Of a DNA stretch of 64,000 nucleotides, positions 34,294-42,189 are shown in pieces. A program made the position numbers and the translations under genes. The notes below the pieces were generated by a model. That model did not search any database. It saw nothing but the letters and a program-made list of their open reading frames with translations, and was not told the origin of the DNA. The stretch spans positions 58,151 to 122,150 of the forward strand of contig NZ_JAGGOT010000037.1 of NCBI RefSeq assembly GCF_018614195.1, given 5' to 3'. Each line of letters starts with the position of its first letter. Position 1 is the stretch's first letter. The DNA is from Streptomyces sp. ISL-43. GTDB taxonomy: Bacteria; Actinomycetota; Actinomycetes; Streptomycetales; Streptomycetaceae.

Positions 34294-35172
34294 ATGACCG
34301 ACATCCCCCGCAGCGCAGCATCAGGTCGAGGCCGTCCACGCACCGCGCCTCTCGCGACGCGCACCCGCGTCGAGCTGCGGCGTACGGCCGTACACGTCTG
34401 GACCGAGAATCTCGCCGACCAGGCGGCCGCCCTCACCTACTACGCCGTACTGGCGCTCCTGCCCGCGCTCGTCATCGCGGTCTCCCTCGTGGGGCTGCTC
34501 GGCGAGGCGACGAGGATCCGGCTGATCACCGAACTCACCTCGTACGCACCGCCCCAGTCGGCGCAGGCACTGCGCGACGCGCTCGACGGGCTCGCGGCAG
34601 AACAGTCGTCGATCTGGTCCCTGCTGATCAGCGGGGTGCTGAGCGCGCTGTGGTCGGCGTGCAGTTACCTCGCGGTGTTCCGGCGCGCCCTGCACACGAT
34701 GCACCGGGTGCCCGATACGCGGCCTCCGCTGCGTGCGGCCCACGTGCTCGTCATCAACGCCGTGGTGCTGCTGGTCCTGCTCGTCGTCGGCGCCCTGGGA
34801 CTGGTCGTTTCCGGGCCGCCGGCCCGCCGGCTCGCACAGGCCGTCGGCGGGGCCGGCGCGGACGGCATCGCGCTCCTGCGCTGGCCCGTGCTGCTGGCCG
34901 TCGTCACCCTTCTGGTGCTGATCCTCTTCCGCACCGGCCCGCCCCAGAGCCGGGGCACCCGCCGGGGCCTGCCCGGCGGCGTACTGGCGGCCCTGCTCTG
35001 GCTGGGCGCCTCGGGGCTCTTCACGCTGTACGCGGAGCTGGGCACGTACGGCCGGCTCTACGGCTCCCTGGCCGGCATCGTGGTCTTCGTCATCTGGCTC
35101 TGGTTCGCCAACCTGGCCCTGCTCACGGGGGCCCGGTTCAACGCCGAACGGGCAAGGGAGCCGGACGCCTGA
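34294..35172 (+). CDS. YihY/virulence factor BrkB family membrane protein
   Basis: A 292-residue integral membrane protein of the YihY (UPF0761) family with six membrane segments. The first contains the family mark DQAAALTYYAVLALLPALVI, the last LAGIVVFVIWLWFANLALLTGARFNAERAR. The family was once misnamed RNase BN; its function is unknown. The C-terminal tail is cut short just after the last helix compared with longer relatives. It is convergent with an RsbW-like ATPase gene 3 bp away. Confidence 0.87.
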   Translation: MTDIPRSAASGRGRPRTAPLATRTRVELRRTAVHVWTENLADQAAALTYYAVLALLPALVIAVSLVGLLGEATRIRLITELTSYAPPQSAQALRDALDGLAAEQSSIWSLLISGVLSALWSACSYLAVFRRALHTMHRVPDTRPPLRAAHVLVINAVVLLVLLVVGALGLVVSGPPARRLAQAVGGAGADGIALLRWPVLLAVVTLLVLILFRTGPPQSRGTRRGLPGGVLAALLWLGASGLFTLYAELGTYGRLYGSLAGIVVFVIWLWFANLALLTGARFNAERAREPDA

Positions 35173-35175
35173 GCC

Positions 35176-35655
35176 TCAGCGGCCGGCCACCGGGCCCCGG
35201 CGCCCGGTGGCGGGCCGGAAGGCCTCGATCTCCGCCCAGACGACCTTGCCGGCGCCATACGGGTAGGAGCCCCACCGGTCGCAGAGCCGCTGCACGATGT
35301 GCAGGCCGTGGCCGCCGGGTACTCCCGGCCGGCGCATGGTCCGGGGGCATGGCGGCACCGTCGCGCCGTCGACCACGTCGATGCGCAAGGCCTCCTCACC
35401 GGCGGTCAGTACGAGCTCGCGGCAGCCGTTCGCGTGCAAGGCCGCATTGGTCACCAGCTCGGACACGACGAGCAGGGCGTCCTCGGCGCTCTCGTGTCGG
35501 CCCCAACCCCAGTCCCGCAAGGTCTGGCGGGTGAAATCACGCCCCTTGCCGACCGCGCCCGGGACACTTCGCAGGGCGAGCCGGCGACGCTGGACCATGA
35601 CCGGCACCCCCGCACGCAGAGGATCACCGGGGGCTCCTGCCGTCGTGTTCACCAT
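35176..35655 (-). CDS. RsbW-like ATP-binding protein (paralogue of 21489-21953)
   Basis: A 159-residue GHKL ATPase with N-box VVSELVTNAALHA, G1 box IDVVDGATVPP and G2 box VPGGHGLHIVQRLCDRWG. It aligns with the protein at 21489-21953 along its whole length (shared QRRRLALRSVPGAVGKGRDF region), so one arose by duplication. The start at 35655 is chosen because a GGTGAGG site precedes it. It probably regulates a STAS or sigma partner; none is adjacent. Genes on both sides encode YihY-type membrane proteins. Confidence 0.83.
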   Translation of the reverse strand: MVNTTAGAPGDPLRAGVPVMVQRRRLALRSVPGAVGKGRDFTRQTLRDWGWGRHESAEDALLVVSELVTNAALHANGCRELVLTAGEEALRIDVVDGATVPPCPRTMRRPGVPGGHGLHIVQRLCDRWGSYPYGAGKVVWAEIEAFRPATGRRGPVAGR

Positions 35656-36058
35656 GGCCTCACCCCGACCGTCGACGCTGCTGTGTGTTGGATGGAGGCG
35701 AGAGGCACCGCCTACGGGCGGACCACTCGGGGCGGCCGTCCTACGACCGTCGTCCCCGGTCTCGCGTATGCCCGCCCTGATCGCCCGGACACGTGAACAC
35801 GTGGACAACGCCATCCGCGTCAGCCTCCCGAGGGATCGGCCGGTGCGCCGAGCGAGGTGCGAAGCGGTGGATTCCCGGAGGCGAGGGTCCTACCGTGGGA
35901 AGAGCAGCTGGAGCGGCCATGCGCGTCATCTCACCCTCGGCCTCACCCTCGGCCTACCCGCCCGGGCCACCGCACCCGCCGGCGACGACCCTTCGCGGAC
36001 GCCTCGCCGGCCGCCGGTACGGCGGTCACGGCGGCGGACCCGAGCGTGCCCCGGCGAC
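35656..36058. promoter_or_regulatory. Divergent intergenic region with a 12-bp direct repeat
   Basis: About 400 bp without a credible gene. It contains two copies of ctcaccctcggc in tandem plus a partial third near 35933-35960. It probably holds promoters for the ATPase (leftward) and the second YihY-type gene (rightward). Confidence 0.35.
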
Positions 36059-36889
36059 ATGACCGGGGCGGGTGGGACGGGCCGGCTGTCGCCCTTCGGG
36101 CGCATGCGCAGCGCGGCCCGCCGTGCGCGGGCCGGACGCCGCTGGATACACGTACGGGGCCTGGACCTGTGGCAACGCTCCCTGGGGTTCGCCGCGCTCG
36201 GGTTCCTGACGCTCGTACCGCTGCTGATCGTCGTGTCCGCCGCGGATACCCGCGGTGGGCAGGGATTCGCGCAGTGGCTGGGAGACGGGCTCGGCGTTTC
36301 ACCGGCCGCCCAGGTGGAGATCGAACGGCTCTTCGCCCTGCCCGGCCAGGCATGGCGGACCACGACGGCGTTCGGCCTCGCCCTGCTCGCCGTATTCGGC
36401 CTGTCCTTCGGCACCATGCTGCAGAGCGGCTACGAGAAGGTCTGGGACCTGCCTGCGTCCCGATGGTGGGCCAGATGGCGTCACGTGCTGTGGCTCGGCG
36501 TGCTGGTCGGCGTCCTCTACCTCGCCGCGATCGCGCCGCCGTGGCGCGACTCCCCGGGCCGCGGCTTCGTCACGGTGGCGATCGGAGTCCTCTTCTTCTG
36601 GTGGTCCCAGCGGCTGCTGCTCGGCGGCCGGGTCTCGTGGACCGCGCTCCTTCCCGGATCGGTGGCCACCATGCTCGGACTGCTCGGGCTGCGGGTCTTC
36701 TCCCGGCTCGTCTTCTCACCGCTGATCGCGTCCAGCGCCGTCACCTACGGCCCCTTCGGAACCGTCCTCGTCATCCAGACCTGGCTCGTCGGCATCGGAG
36801 TCGTCGTGTTCGGGGGCGCGCTCGTCGGGCGCCTGCTCCACGACGAGCTGCTGCTGCCCCGGACACCCCCGGTGGACCCCGGCAGGTGA
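36059..36889 (+). CDS. YihY-like membrane protein, divergent
   Basis: A 276-residue membrane protein with five or six helices: LGFAALGFLTLVPLLIVVSA, TTTAFGLALLAVFGLSFGTM, HVLWLGVLVGVLYLAAIA, a FFWWSQRLLLGG turn, and TYGPFGTVLVIQTWLVGIG near the C-terminus. The pattern and the YGPFG...WL...GAxVG block match the YihY superfamily, more distantly than the copy at 34294. Function is unknown. The ATG at 36059 follows a run of arginine-rich shadow frame; no strong ribosome site is seen, so the start is tentative. Confidence 0.7.
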   Translation: MTGAGGTGRLSPFGRMRSAARRARAGRRWIHVRGLDLWQRSLGFAALGFLTLVPLLIVVSAADTRGGQGFAQWLGDGLGVSPAAQVEIERLFALPGQAWRTTTAFGLALLAVFGLSFGTMLQSGYEKVWDLPASRWWARWRHVLWLGVLVGVLYLAAIAPPWRDSPGRGFVTVAIGVLFFWWSQRLLLGGRVSWTALLPGSVATMLGLLGLRVFSRLVFSPLIASSAVTYGPFGTVLVIQTWLVGIGVVVFGGALVGRLLHDELLLPRTPPVDPGR

Positions 36890-36906
36890 GACGGCCGGCT
36901 GAGATC

Positions 36907-36990
36907 CAAGACGTGCAGGCCGTTCAGGACGTGCAGGCCGTTCAAGACGTGCAGGCCGTTCAAGACGTGCAGGCCATTCAGGACGTGCAA
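36907..36990. repeat. 18-bp minisatellite
   Basis: About 4.7 tandem copies of an 18-base unit of the form caRgacgtgcaggccRtt, with changes at only two or three positions between copies. It starts 17 bp after the YihY-like stop and ends just before the DUF6479 gene. The unit length is a multiple of three, but neither strand shows a credible gene through it. Confidence 0.9.
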
Positions 36991-37018
36991 GGCGCGCGAT
37001 ATCGGGTAGGCGCGGCAC

Positions 37019-37252
37019 ATGACTGCCTCAGTTCCCCTTGCGGCTACCGGTTCCTCGTCCCTGTTCCTGATCATCGCCGGCGTGATCGTGGCCGCGCTCC
37101 TGATCGCCGCCTTCTGCTACGGAACCCGGCGCACCGCGCGGCGCAGCGACCCCGGGGCGCGGCCGGCCGACCAGAGTCCTCAGGCGCGGGCCCGACAGAA
37201 CTCCTGGCACACGCCCGAAGACGACCCCGAACAGCAGCATCCCCGCCCGTGA
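37019..37252 (+). CDS. Small membrane protein, DUF6479-like
   Basis: A 77-residue protein with one membrane helix (LFLIIAGVIVAALLIAAFCYG) followed by TRRTARRSDPG and a polar, proline-rich tail ending in SWHTPEDDPEQ. This layout matches the streptomycete DUF6479 family, of unknown role. The ribosome site is weak and the gene starts 29 bp after the minisatellite, so upstream repeats lie in its probable promoter or leader. Confidence 0.65.
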   Translation: MTASVPLAATGSSSLFLIIAGVIVAALLIAAFCYGTRRTARRSDPGARPADQSPQARARQNSWHTPEDDPEQQHPRP

Positions 37253-37312
37253 CCGCTCCGGCTCTGCGAACAGACGCCGAATAGGGCCCGGAAGTCCGGG
37301 TAGCCGGGGATC

Positions 37313-37936
37313 ATGGACACCACTGGAACCACCCCGCTCCGCGCTGTCGCCCTCGTCTGCACGCTGTCCCCCTCCCCCGCTCCGTCCAGCTCCCACCTGC
37401 TGGCCGAGCAGACGATGGCCGCGCTCGCCGAGCACGGGGTGACGGGGAAGACCATCCGGATCGCCGACCACGACGTACGACCCGGGGTGAAGACCGACAT
37501 GGGTGACGGTGACGCCTGGCCGGAGATCCGGGACACGATCCTGGGCGCCGACATCGTGATCCTGTCGACCCCTATCTGGCTGGGGCACGCCTCCAGCTTG
37601 GCCCAGCGAGTCCTGGAGCGGCTGGACGCGGAGATCTCCGAAACCGACGACGAGGGCCGCATGCTCACCTACGGGAAGGTCGCGGCGGTCTGCGTGGTCG
37701 GCAACGAGGACGGCGCCCACAAGGTCAGCGCCGATCTCTTCCAGGGCCTCAACGACATCGGGTTCTCCCTGGCCCCCAACGCCGTCACCTACTGGGTCGG
37801 CGAAGCCATGCACGGCACCGACTACCAGGACCTCCACAAGACCCCCGAAGCCACCGCCGGCACCACGGCCACCCTGGCCGCCAACTCCGCCCACCTCGCA
37901 CGCCGCCTCAAGGCCGCCCCGTACCCCTCGAGCTGA
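37313..37936 (+). CDS. Flavodoxin-like NAD(P)H-dependent oxidoreductase
   Basis: A 207-residue flavodoxin-fold protein. The FMN phosphate loop lies in LVCTLSPSPAPSSSHLLAEQ, the second loop in ADIVILSTPIWLGHASSLAQRVLERLD, and the third in CVVGNEDGAHKVSADLFQGLNDIGFSLAPN. The Thr-Pro-Ile-Trp-Leu-Gly segment is typical of the NADPH-dependent FMN reductase/WrbA-like group. It is predicted to reduce quinones or other small oxidants in the cytosol. It follows the DUF6479 gene after 60 bp. Confidence 0.83.
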   Translation: MDTTGTTPLRAVALVCTLSPSPAPSSSHLLAEQTMAALAEHGVTGKTIRIADHDVRPGVKTDMGDGDAWPEIRDTILGADIVILSTPIWLGHASSLAQRVLERLDAEISETDDEGRMLTYGKVAAVCVVGNEDGAHKVSADLFQGLNDIGFSLAPNAVTYWVGEAMHGTDYQDLHKTPEATAGTTATLAANSAHLARRLKAAPYPSS

Positions 37937-38066
37937 CCTACGGCTCCGTCTTCCGCGCAGCGCGTCCCGGAGTGCGCGCGCGCCCGCCCGCATGCGCGAG
38001 GCGGCCTTCCTTGCCACCCGACAGACCCCCACCCGGCCTCTGCCGGGGACTTCCCTAGGCGGGCAC

Positions 38067-38627
38067 ATGGTCAGCACATATCCCGAGCCGTCGAGCGCGG
38101 CGGCAGCCCCGGCGCGAGAGCCCGACAGCCCGGCCGCGGCTCCGTCGGCGCCGACAGCGGACTTGGAGCACGCGACCGGCACCCTGATGGCCTTGCTGCC
38201 GTCCAACGCCGAAACCGCGCAGCGGGTCCTGGCCCAGGCCACCCGATCCGCCGGCGTGAGCGTCGAGCAAGCCGTTCAGGCAGCCGCAGCCCTGCGCGGC
38301 AACGAACCACCCGCCTCGGCAGCCGCCGAGGCGGCCCTGCGGGCGGCGATCGACCGGGTCCTGGCCACGGACCGCCCGGCCAAGAGGGCGCTGCCGCCCG
38401 ACCCCCACACCCTGCGCCACCACCTGGCCCGCTTCAGTGACCTGCGCCGGCGCACCTTCACCACCCCTCGCGACGCCACGCTGCGAGCCCGCTACGAAGA
38501 CGCCGGCTACACCCTGTGCGTCCTGCTCGGACACCCCATGGTCCACCGCGCCCTGAACGCCGCCGGGCAACTCGCCGCCACCCAGCGCCTCGACGGCCCC
38601 GCACACTCGGCCCGTCCGAACAACTGA
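38067..38627 (+). CDS. ANTAR-like/DUF5133-like small regulatory protein
   Basis: A protein of about 186 residues with a disordered Ala/Pro N-terminus. A helical region follows (LEHATGTLMALLPSNAETAQRVLAQATRSAG), resembling an ANTAR domain with the pattern xATGTLMAL in place of the usual AKGxLM. The C-terminal segment RFSDLRRRTFTTPRDATLRARYEDAGYTLCVLLG resembles DUF5133. Both are found in streptomycete proteins of unknown, probably regulatory, function. ATG 38067 is chosen; an in-frame ATG at 37992 is an alternative. Confidence 0.6.
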   Translation: MVSTYPEPSSAAAAPAREPDSPAAAPSAPTADLEHATGTLMALLPSNAETAQRVLAQATRSAGVSVEQAVQAAAALRGNEPPASAAAEAALRAAIDRVLATDRPAKRALPPDPHTLRHHLARFSDLRRRTFTTPRDATLRARYEDAGYTLCVLLGHPMVHRALNAAGQLAATQRLDGPAHSARPNN

Positions 38628-38642
38628 GGCCCGCCGGCCCGT

Positions 38643-38660
38643 ACCCGCCCACGGGCGGGT
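38643..38660. terminator. Short hairpin after the DUF5133-like gene
   Basis: Stem acccgccc/gggcgggt separated by ac (effective loop 4 nt), 16 bp after the stop codon. Confidence 0.5.
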
Positions 38661-38797
38661 CGATGCGGGACGCAGGGCCATTCGGCGCAACGAGGGCGTG
38701 TTCCCGCCGGCCCGTCGCCCGGGCGGTGGATAGTCGTTCGGTGGCGGGCGGCGTGGCCGCCGATCCCCGCCGAGGCGACGCAGGGAGAGTGGATCCG

Positions 38798-39145
38798 ATG
38801 GTGAAGAAGGCATTGCTGGCGTACGCACTGGCGGCCGGTGTACTGATCGGGCCGCTGAGCACGGCCGGCTGGGCAGCCGACGGCCGCGCTGCAGGCGGGC
38901 ACACGCAGGCCAAGGCCTACCCGGTGGGTGTGGTGGAGTCCCGTTCGGTGCTCAACGTCCGCGAGAAGCCGACCGTGTACTCGGACGTGGTGAAGAAGCT
39001 GCACCCGAACGGCCGGGTGCTCCTCTCCTGCCAGAAGCGCGGAGGGTGGGTGGACGGCAATCCGGTCTGGTACAGGCTTCACGGGTCCAAGGGCTGGGTC
39101 TCGGCCCGCTACGTTCACAACCTCCAGCCCGTCCGCCCCTGCTGA
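38798..39145 (+). CDS. Secreted SH3-domain protein
   Basis: A 115-residue protein. A signal peptide (MVKKALLAYALAAGVLIGPL, cleavage near GWAADG) precedes a bacterial SH3 (SH3b) domain: SRSVLNVREKPTVYSDVVKKL, then GRVLLSCQKRGGWVDGNPVWYRL and GWVSARYVHNLQ. Such small secreted SH3 proteins probably bind peptidoglycan or other wall polymers. The two cysteines (SCQK and the C-terminal Cys) may pair. The start has CAGGGAGA upstream. It is convergent with the WhiB-like gene. Confidence 0.83.
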   Translation: MVKKALLAYALAAGVLIGPLSTAGWAADGRAAGGHTQAKAYPVGVVESRSVLNVREKPTVYSDVVKKLHPNGRVLLSCQKRGGWVDGNPVWYRLHGSKGWVSARYVHNLQPVRPC

Positions 39146-39158
39146 GACCCCGGACCCC

Positions 39159-39190
39159 GGGCGCGGCCCCGAACCTGCGGGACCGCGCCC
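39159..39190. terminator. Hairpin between convergent SH3 and WhiB-like genes
   Basis: Twelve-base arms gggcgcggcccc/gggaccgcgccc pair with one mismatch and an 8-nt loop. Confidence 0.6.
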
Positions 39191-39224
39191 AATTCCCCGA
39201 GCACTGCTCGGCGGTCGGCGAAAC

Positions 39225-39530
39225 TCAGCCGGTGGACGGCAGCGCGGGACTCTCTGCCTGCGCGGCACGGAGCCGGCGCCTTTCGCGCTCGTCGAGACCG
39301 CCCCAGACCCCGAGCGGTTCTCCCGCCCGCAGCACGTGCCGCAGGCAATCGCGCTGCACCGGACACAGGGCACACACCTCCTTCGCCGCCTCGTCCCGCC
39401 GCTCGCGGTCCGGACCCTGCTCGGCCGTGGGCTGGAAGAACAAGCGCGGACCCAACTCCCGGCAGGCGGCGCCCTCCTGCCACAGCCGGCGGTGCTCGGC
39501 GCGACCGGGCAGACGCGACGCGTTTCCCAC
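39225..39530 (-). CDS. WhiB-like (Wbl) iron-sulfur transcription factor
   Basis: A 101-residue Wbl protein. The four cluster ligands are Cys23, Cys53, Cys56 and Cys62 (AACRELG, VCALCPVQRDC), which hold a [4Fe-4S] cluster sensitive to oxygen or NO. The G(V/I)WGG turn (GVWGGLD) and a basic C-terminal stretch (ERERRRLRAAQ) for DNA contact follow. Wbl proteins usually act by binding region 4 of the principal sigma factor. The GTG at 39530 is chosen because GGAGG lies seven bases upstream. Which of the streptomycete Wbl subclasses it belongs to is not clear. Confidence 0.9.
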   Translation of the reverse strand: MGNASRLPGRAEHRRLWQEGAACRELGPRLFFQPTAEQGPDRERRDEAAKEVCALCPVQRDCLRHVLRAGEPLGVWGGLDERERRRLRAAQAESPALPSTG

Positions 39531-39606
39531 TTCGGAACCTCCATCGGATACGGACCGGCTTGCGGATGCGCGATCTCGGGCCCTTTGACGACAGGGCCGG
39601 GCCCGC

Positions 39607-39996
39607 TCAACCTCGTCGCGACGGCCCTCGTCGTGCCCGCCGGGTTCGCCGGACGAGCAGGGCGGCAGCCAGTACGCTGCCGGCCGCGACCCACGCGGTG
39701 CGGTCGGTCCCCCGTGCCGTGGCCGCGGCCCGGCGGGCCTTCGCCCGCACGGAGTCGGGGTTCTCGTCCTCTACGAGACGCCCGACGTACGTGGCCGTCT
39801 TCCGCAGCCGACCGGTGACCTGCGCGACCTGCTTCTTGACAGAGGCGGTCTTCTCCTGGGCCCGCACCGCGGCGTCGGCCTTGGAGGCGAGTGCTGCGAC
39901 CGTCCGTCCGAGCTCCTCTCGGGTGCGGGCGACCTGCCGGCGGAACTCCTGTGTGGTGGGGATGGATTTGTTTCCGACTAACCCTGCCGTCGTCAT
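39607..39996 (-). CDS. DUF3618 family protein
   Basis: A 129-residue protein. The DUF3618 core (EFRRQVARTREELGRTVAALASKADA) forms an amphipathic helix near the N-terminus, followed by a second helix and a short hydrophobic segment (TAWVAAGSVLAAALLVRR) before a basic tail. These proteins are commonly encoded with holin-like and stress membrane proteins and may associate with the membrane. Its ATG overlaps the stop of a doubtful upstream frame. It lies downstream of the broken reductase gene on the same strand. Confidence 0.82.
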   Translation of the reverse strand: MTTAGLVGNKSIPTTQEFRRQVARTREELGRTVAALASKADAAVRAQEKTASVKKQVAQVTGRLRKTATYVGRLVEDENPDSVRAKARRAAATARGTDRTAWVAAGSVLAAALLVRRTRRARRGPSRRG

Positions 39997-40315
39997 CGGG
40001 GTGCCCTTTCCTTCGAGTCCTCCGCGTACGCGTCGGCGAGAACGCGGTTCGTCTCCGTCCGCATCGTCCTCGTCGCCGTCCCGCGGTGTCTGCCTCGCTC
40101 GTGTGCTGCGCGGATACCCGCAAACGGGCCGACGACGCGTGCGAGGCCGGGATACCGGCCGACGACGTCCTGGACGCGCGTCGTCGCCGCCGCTGACGTG
40201 CCCGGTCGGTCAGCCCTCTCGGCTCGGAAGGATCTCCTTGACCTTGGCGACGGCGAAGCCCCAGCCTTCGGCTGCCCGGCTCCGCGTCGGTCGATCCGTC
40301 CTCTCCCGCCCGTGG
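39997..40315 (-). other. Gap with doubtful coding remnants
   Basis: About 320 bp between the reductase relic and DUF3618. A minus-strand frame of 108 codons (40319-39993) ends ATGA-overlapped with DUF3618, but its composition is arginine-rich. In another frame a short stretch reads WGFAVAKVKEILPSREG then stop (near 40210), which looks like the tail of a lost gene. No gene is called. Confidence 0.35.
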
Positions 40316-41211
40316 TCACAAGTCGAGGTCGAGGAGGGCTTTTTCCACGAGCTCGGTGGGCGCCGGGTGGATCCAGTACGCGGACTTGGCGAGAGCGGGC
40401 GCGTCGATGCCCAGGGCCATCGCCAGGACGAGGGGCTGGATGAGGGTGGCGGCCTGCGGGCCCATCAGGTGGGCGCCGAGCAGGCGGCCGGTGCCGCGTT
40501 CGGCGAGGACCTTGCAGAAGCCGGTGGTGTCCTCCATCGCCCAGCCGTAGGCGACGTCCGCGTATCGGGCTTCGCCCACCAGTGGGTCCAGCCCCCGGTC
40601 GCGGCAGTCCTGCTCGGTGGCCCCGATCGAGGCGATCTGGGGGCGGGTGAAGACCGCCGCGGGCACGAGCTCGTGGTCGGCCGCGATCAGGTCGTCCGGG
40701 TGGCGGAGGTTGTGGGCGACGACCAGCGCCTCGCGGTTGGCCACGTGCTTGAGCGGTACCGGTGTGCAGATGTCACCGAGCGCGAAGACGCCTTCCGCGG
40801 TGGTGCGTTGGTGCACGTCGACGACGATGCGGCCGTCGTCGCGGGTGGCGACGCCCGCGGCGCAGCTCCCGGGGGCCTGTGAAGCGGGCCCTTCCCTCGT
40901 ACACGGTGACGAAGTCCGCCTCCCGGCGGCCCTCCTCGCGCTCGGCGTCCAAACGCTCGAACACCCGGTCCCGCATCGACCGCCAGCGCACGGCGAGCAG
41001 CTCCGCGTCCACGTCGTACGTGCCGGCTTCGCCCACGGTCCGGGCCACGTCCGCGGTGTAGGCGACATCTTGCTCGGGACGCAGCCCGCGTTCAGACAGG
41101 TACCGCCGAACCACCTCTCCTCGACGATGGCCACGTCGAGTCCGGCGAACGAATCGTCGATGACGGCGTTGCCGGATCCCGCACCGATGACTACAAGATC
41201 GTGCTGGCGCG
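40316..41211 (-). pseudogene. Mycothione/dihydrolipoamide reductase-type flavoprotein, broken
   Basis: Relic of a class I flavoprotein disulfide reductase, best matched to mycothione reductase (Mtr). The N-terminal FAD motif GAGSGN and the redox-active CLNAGC are readable (41197-41070), but no start codon precedes HDLVVIGAG. Near 41065 one base is missing, and YTADVARTVGEAG continues in another frame. Near 40880 about 170 residues, including the NAD(P)-binding domain, are absent. The frame then resumes with DDGRIVVDVHQRT, EGVFALGDICTP and a full dimerisation domain ending at 40316. At least two lesions exclude a working enzyme. Confidence 0.85.
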
Positions 41212-41287
41212 TCGCGCCAGGCTACGAGGCCGGGTCCGCCGACGCGCATCGGGCGCGCCACCCGCCCGGCACGTGACGGCCCACGGG

Positions 41288-41443
41288 CTACCAGTAATGG
41301 CGTCGGCCGCCGACCGCGTGCCCGACCGAACCCAGAATCCACAGCACCGCCCCCACCACGAGCAAGATGACCCCGATGGTCCACAGGATGGAGATTCCGG
41401 TCAGAAATCCGATGAGCAGGAGGATGAGTCCGGCAAAAAGCAT
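41288..41443 (-). CDS. Very small membrane protein, DUF6131-like
   Basis: A 51-residue protein. Two hydrophobic helices (LFAGLILLLIGFLTGISILW and IGVILLVVGAVLWILGSVG) are joined by a short turn and followed by HAVGGRRHYW. This fits the small streptomycete DUF6131 family. The start has GAGGA nine bases upstream. It is probably a stress-related hydrophobic peptide; function unknown. Confidence 0.75.
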   Translation of the reverse strand: MLFAGLILLLIGFLTGISILWTIGVILLVVGAVLWILGSVGHAVGGRRHYW

Positions 41444-41654
41444 GATGTCCTCGTTCTCACGTCGGGAATGCGGCGGAACGGTTTGATCCGCCGCGGTGCC
41501 TCAGATCGCGTGTACCCGAGAATTCCGTCCGTATCTGCGACTCAGCCCCGATCCCCCGCGGCGGGAAACCCACTTGCCCGGTCGACCTCCACACGTGTCA
41601 GCGCACGGCCCACATGCGCACGCCCTGGATACCGACCGCACGCCCGCGCCGAAA

Positions 41655-41681
41655 ATAGTAGCCATGGACATAGTAGCCATG
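41655..41681 (+). promoter_or_regulatory. Putative MarR operator (direct repeats)
   Basis: Two copies of the 12-mer atagtagccatg with a 15-bp period (41655-41666 and 41670-41681), only 13 bp before the marR start. This AT-richer patch probably overlaps the -10 region, which suggests autorepression and a short or absent 5' leader. Confidence 0.6.
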
Positions 41682-41694
41682 TACTCTATTGGAC

Positions 41695-42189
41695 ATGAGC
41701 AAGGCTTCAACGGGCCCCACGCCCGGTTTCCTGGTGTGGCGGCTCGCCAACAAGTGGCGTGTCGCGGTCGATCGCGCGGTGGCTCCACTGGGTCTCACCC
41801 ACGCGCAGTACTCGCTGGTCGCGTCGCTGCACGGCATGCAGCGCGCCGGCGAGCGGCCCAGTCAGCGCCGACTCGCCGACCACACCGGCCTGGAGGCGCT
41901 GTACGTATCGAAGCTGGCGCGCGCCCTGGAGTCGGCCGGCCTGATCGAGCGCACCCGCGATCCACGCGATCCGCGCGCCGTACAGCTCGCCCTCACCGAG
42001 CAGGGCCAGGCCGTCACGCGGCAGGCCATCGCGGTGGTCCAGGAACTGCTTCAGCGGTTGCTGGAGCCGCTCGGCGGCCTCGACGCCCCGCGGACGCGCG
42101 CGTTCACCGACGAACTGACGACCCTGCTCAACGCGCCTCTCGCTCCATCCGGAACCAACGACCAGAGCACCAAGGGGACAACACCATGA
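41695..42189 (+). CDS. MarR-family transcriptional regulator
   Basis: A 164-residue MarR protein. The winged helix spans about 35-110: LTHAQYSLVASL, then the recognition helix SQRRLADHTGLEALYVSKLARALE and the wing GLIERTRDPRDPRAVQLALT. Terminal helices form the dimer. ATG 41695 is preferred; the upstream TTG adds only two residues. There is no Shine-Dalgarno site, so a leaderless message is possible. It overlaps the next gene (ATGA), which encodes a related winged-helix protein. Confidence 0.9.
   Translation: MSKASTGPTPGFLVWRLANKWRVAVDRAVAPLGLTHAQYSLVASLHGMQRAGERPSQRRLADHTGLEALYVSKLARALESAGLIERTRDPRDPRAVQLALTEQGQAVTRQAIAVVQELLQRLLEPLGGLDAPRTRAFTDELTTLLNAPLAPSGTNDQSTKGTTP

Noticed and set aside
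36907..36990. Possible CRISPR-like array
   Set aside because: The 18-bp units are directly abutting without spacers and no cas genes are near; it is a minisatellite.
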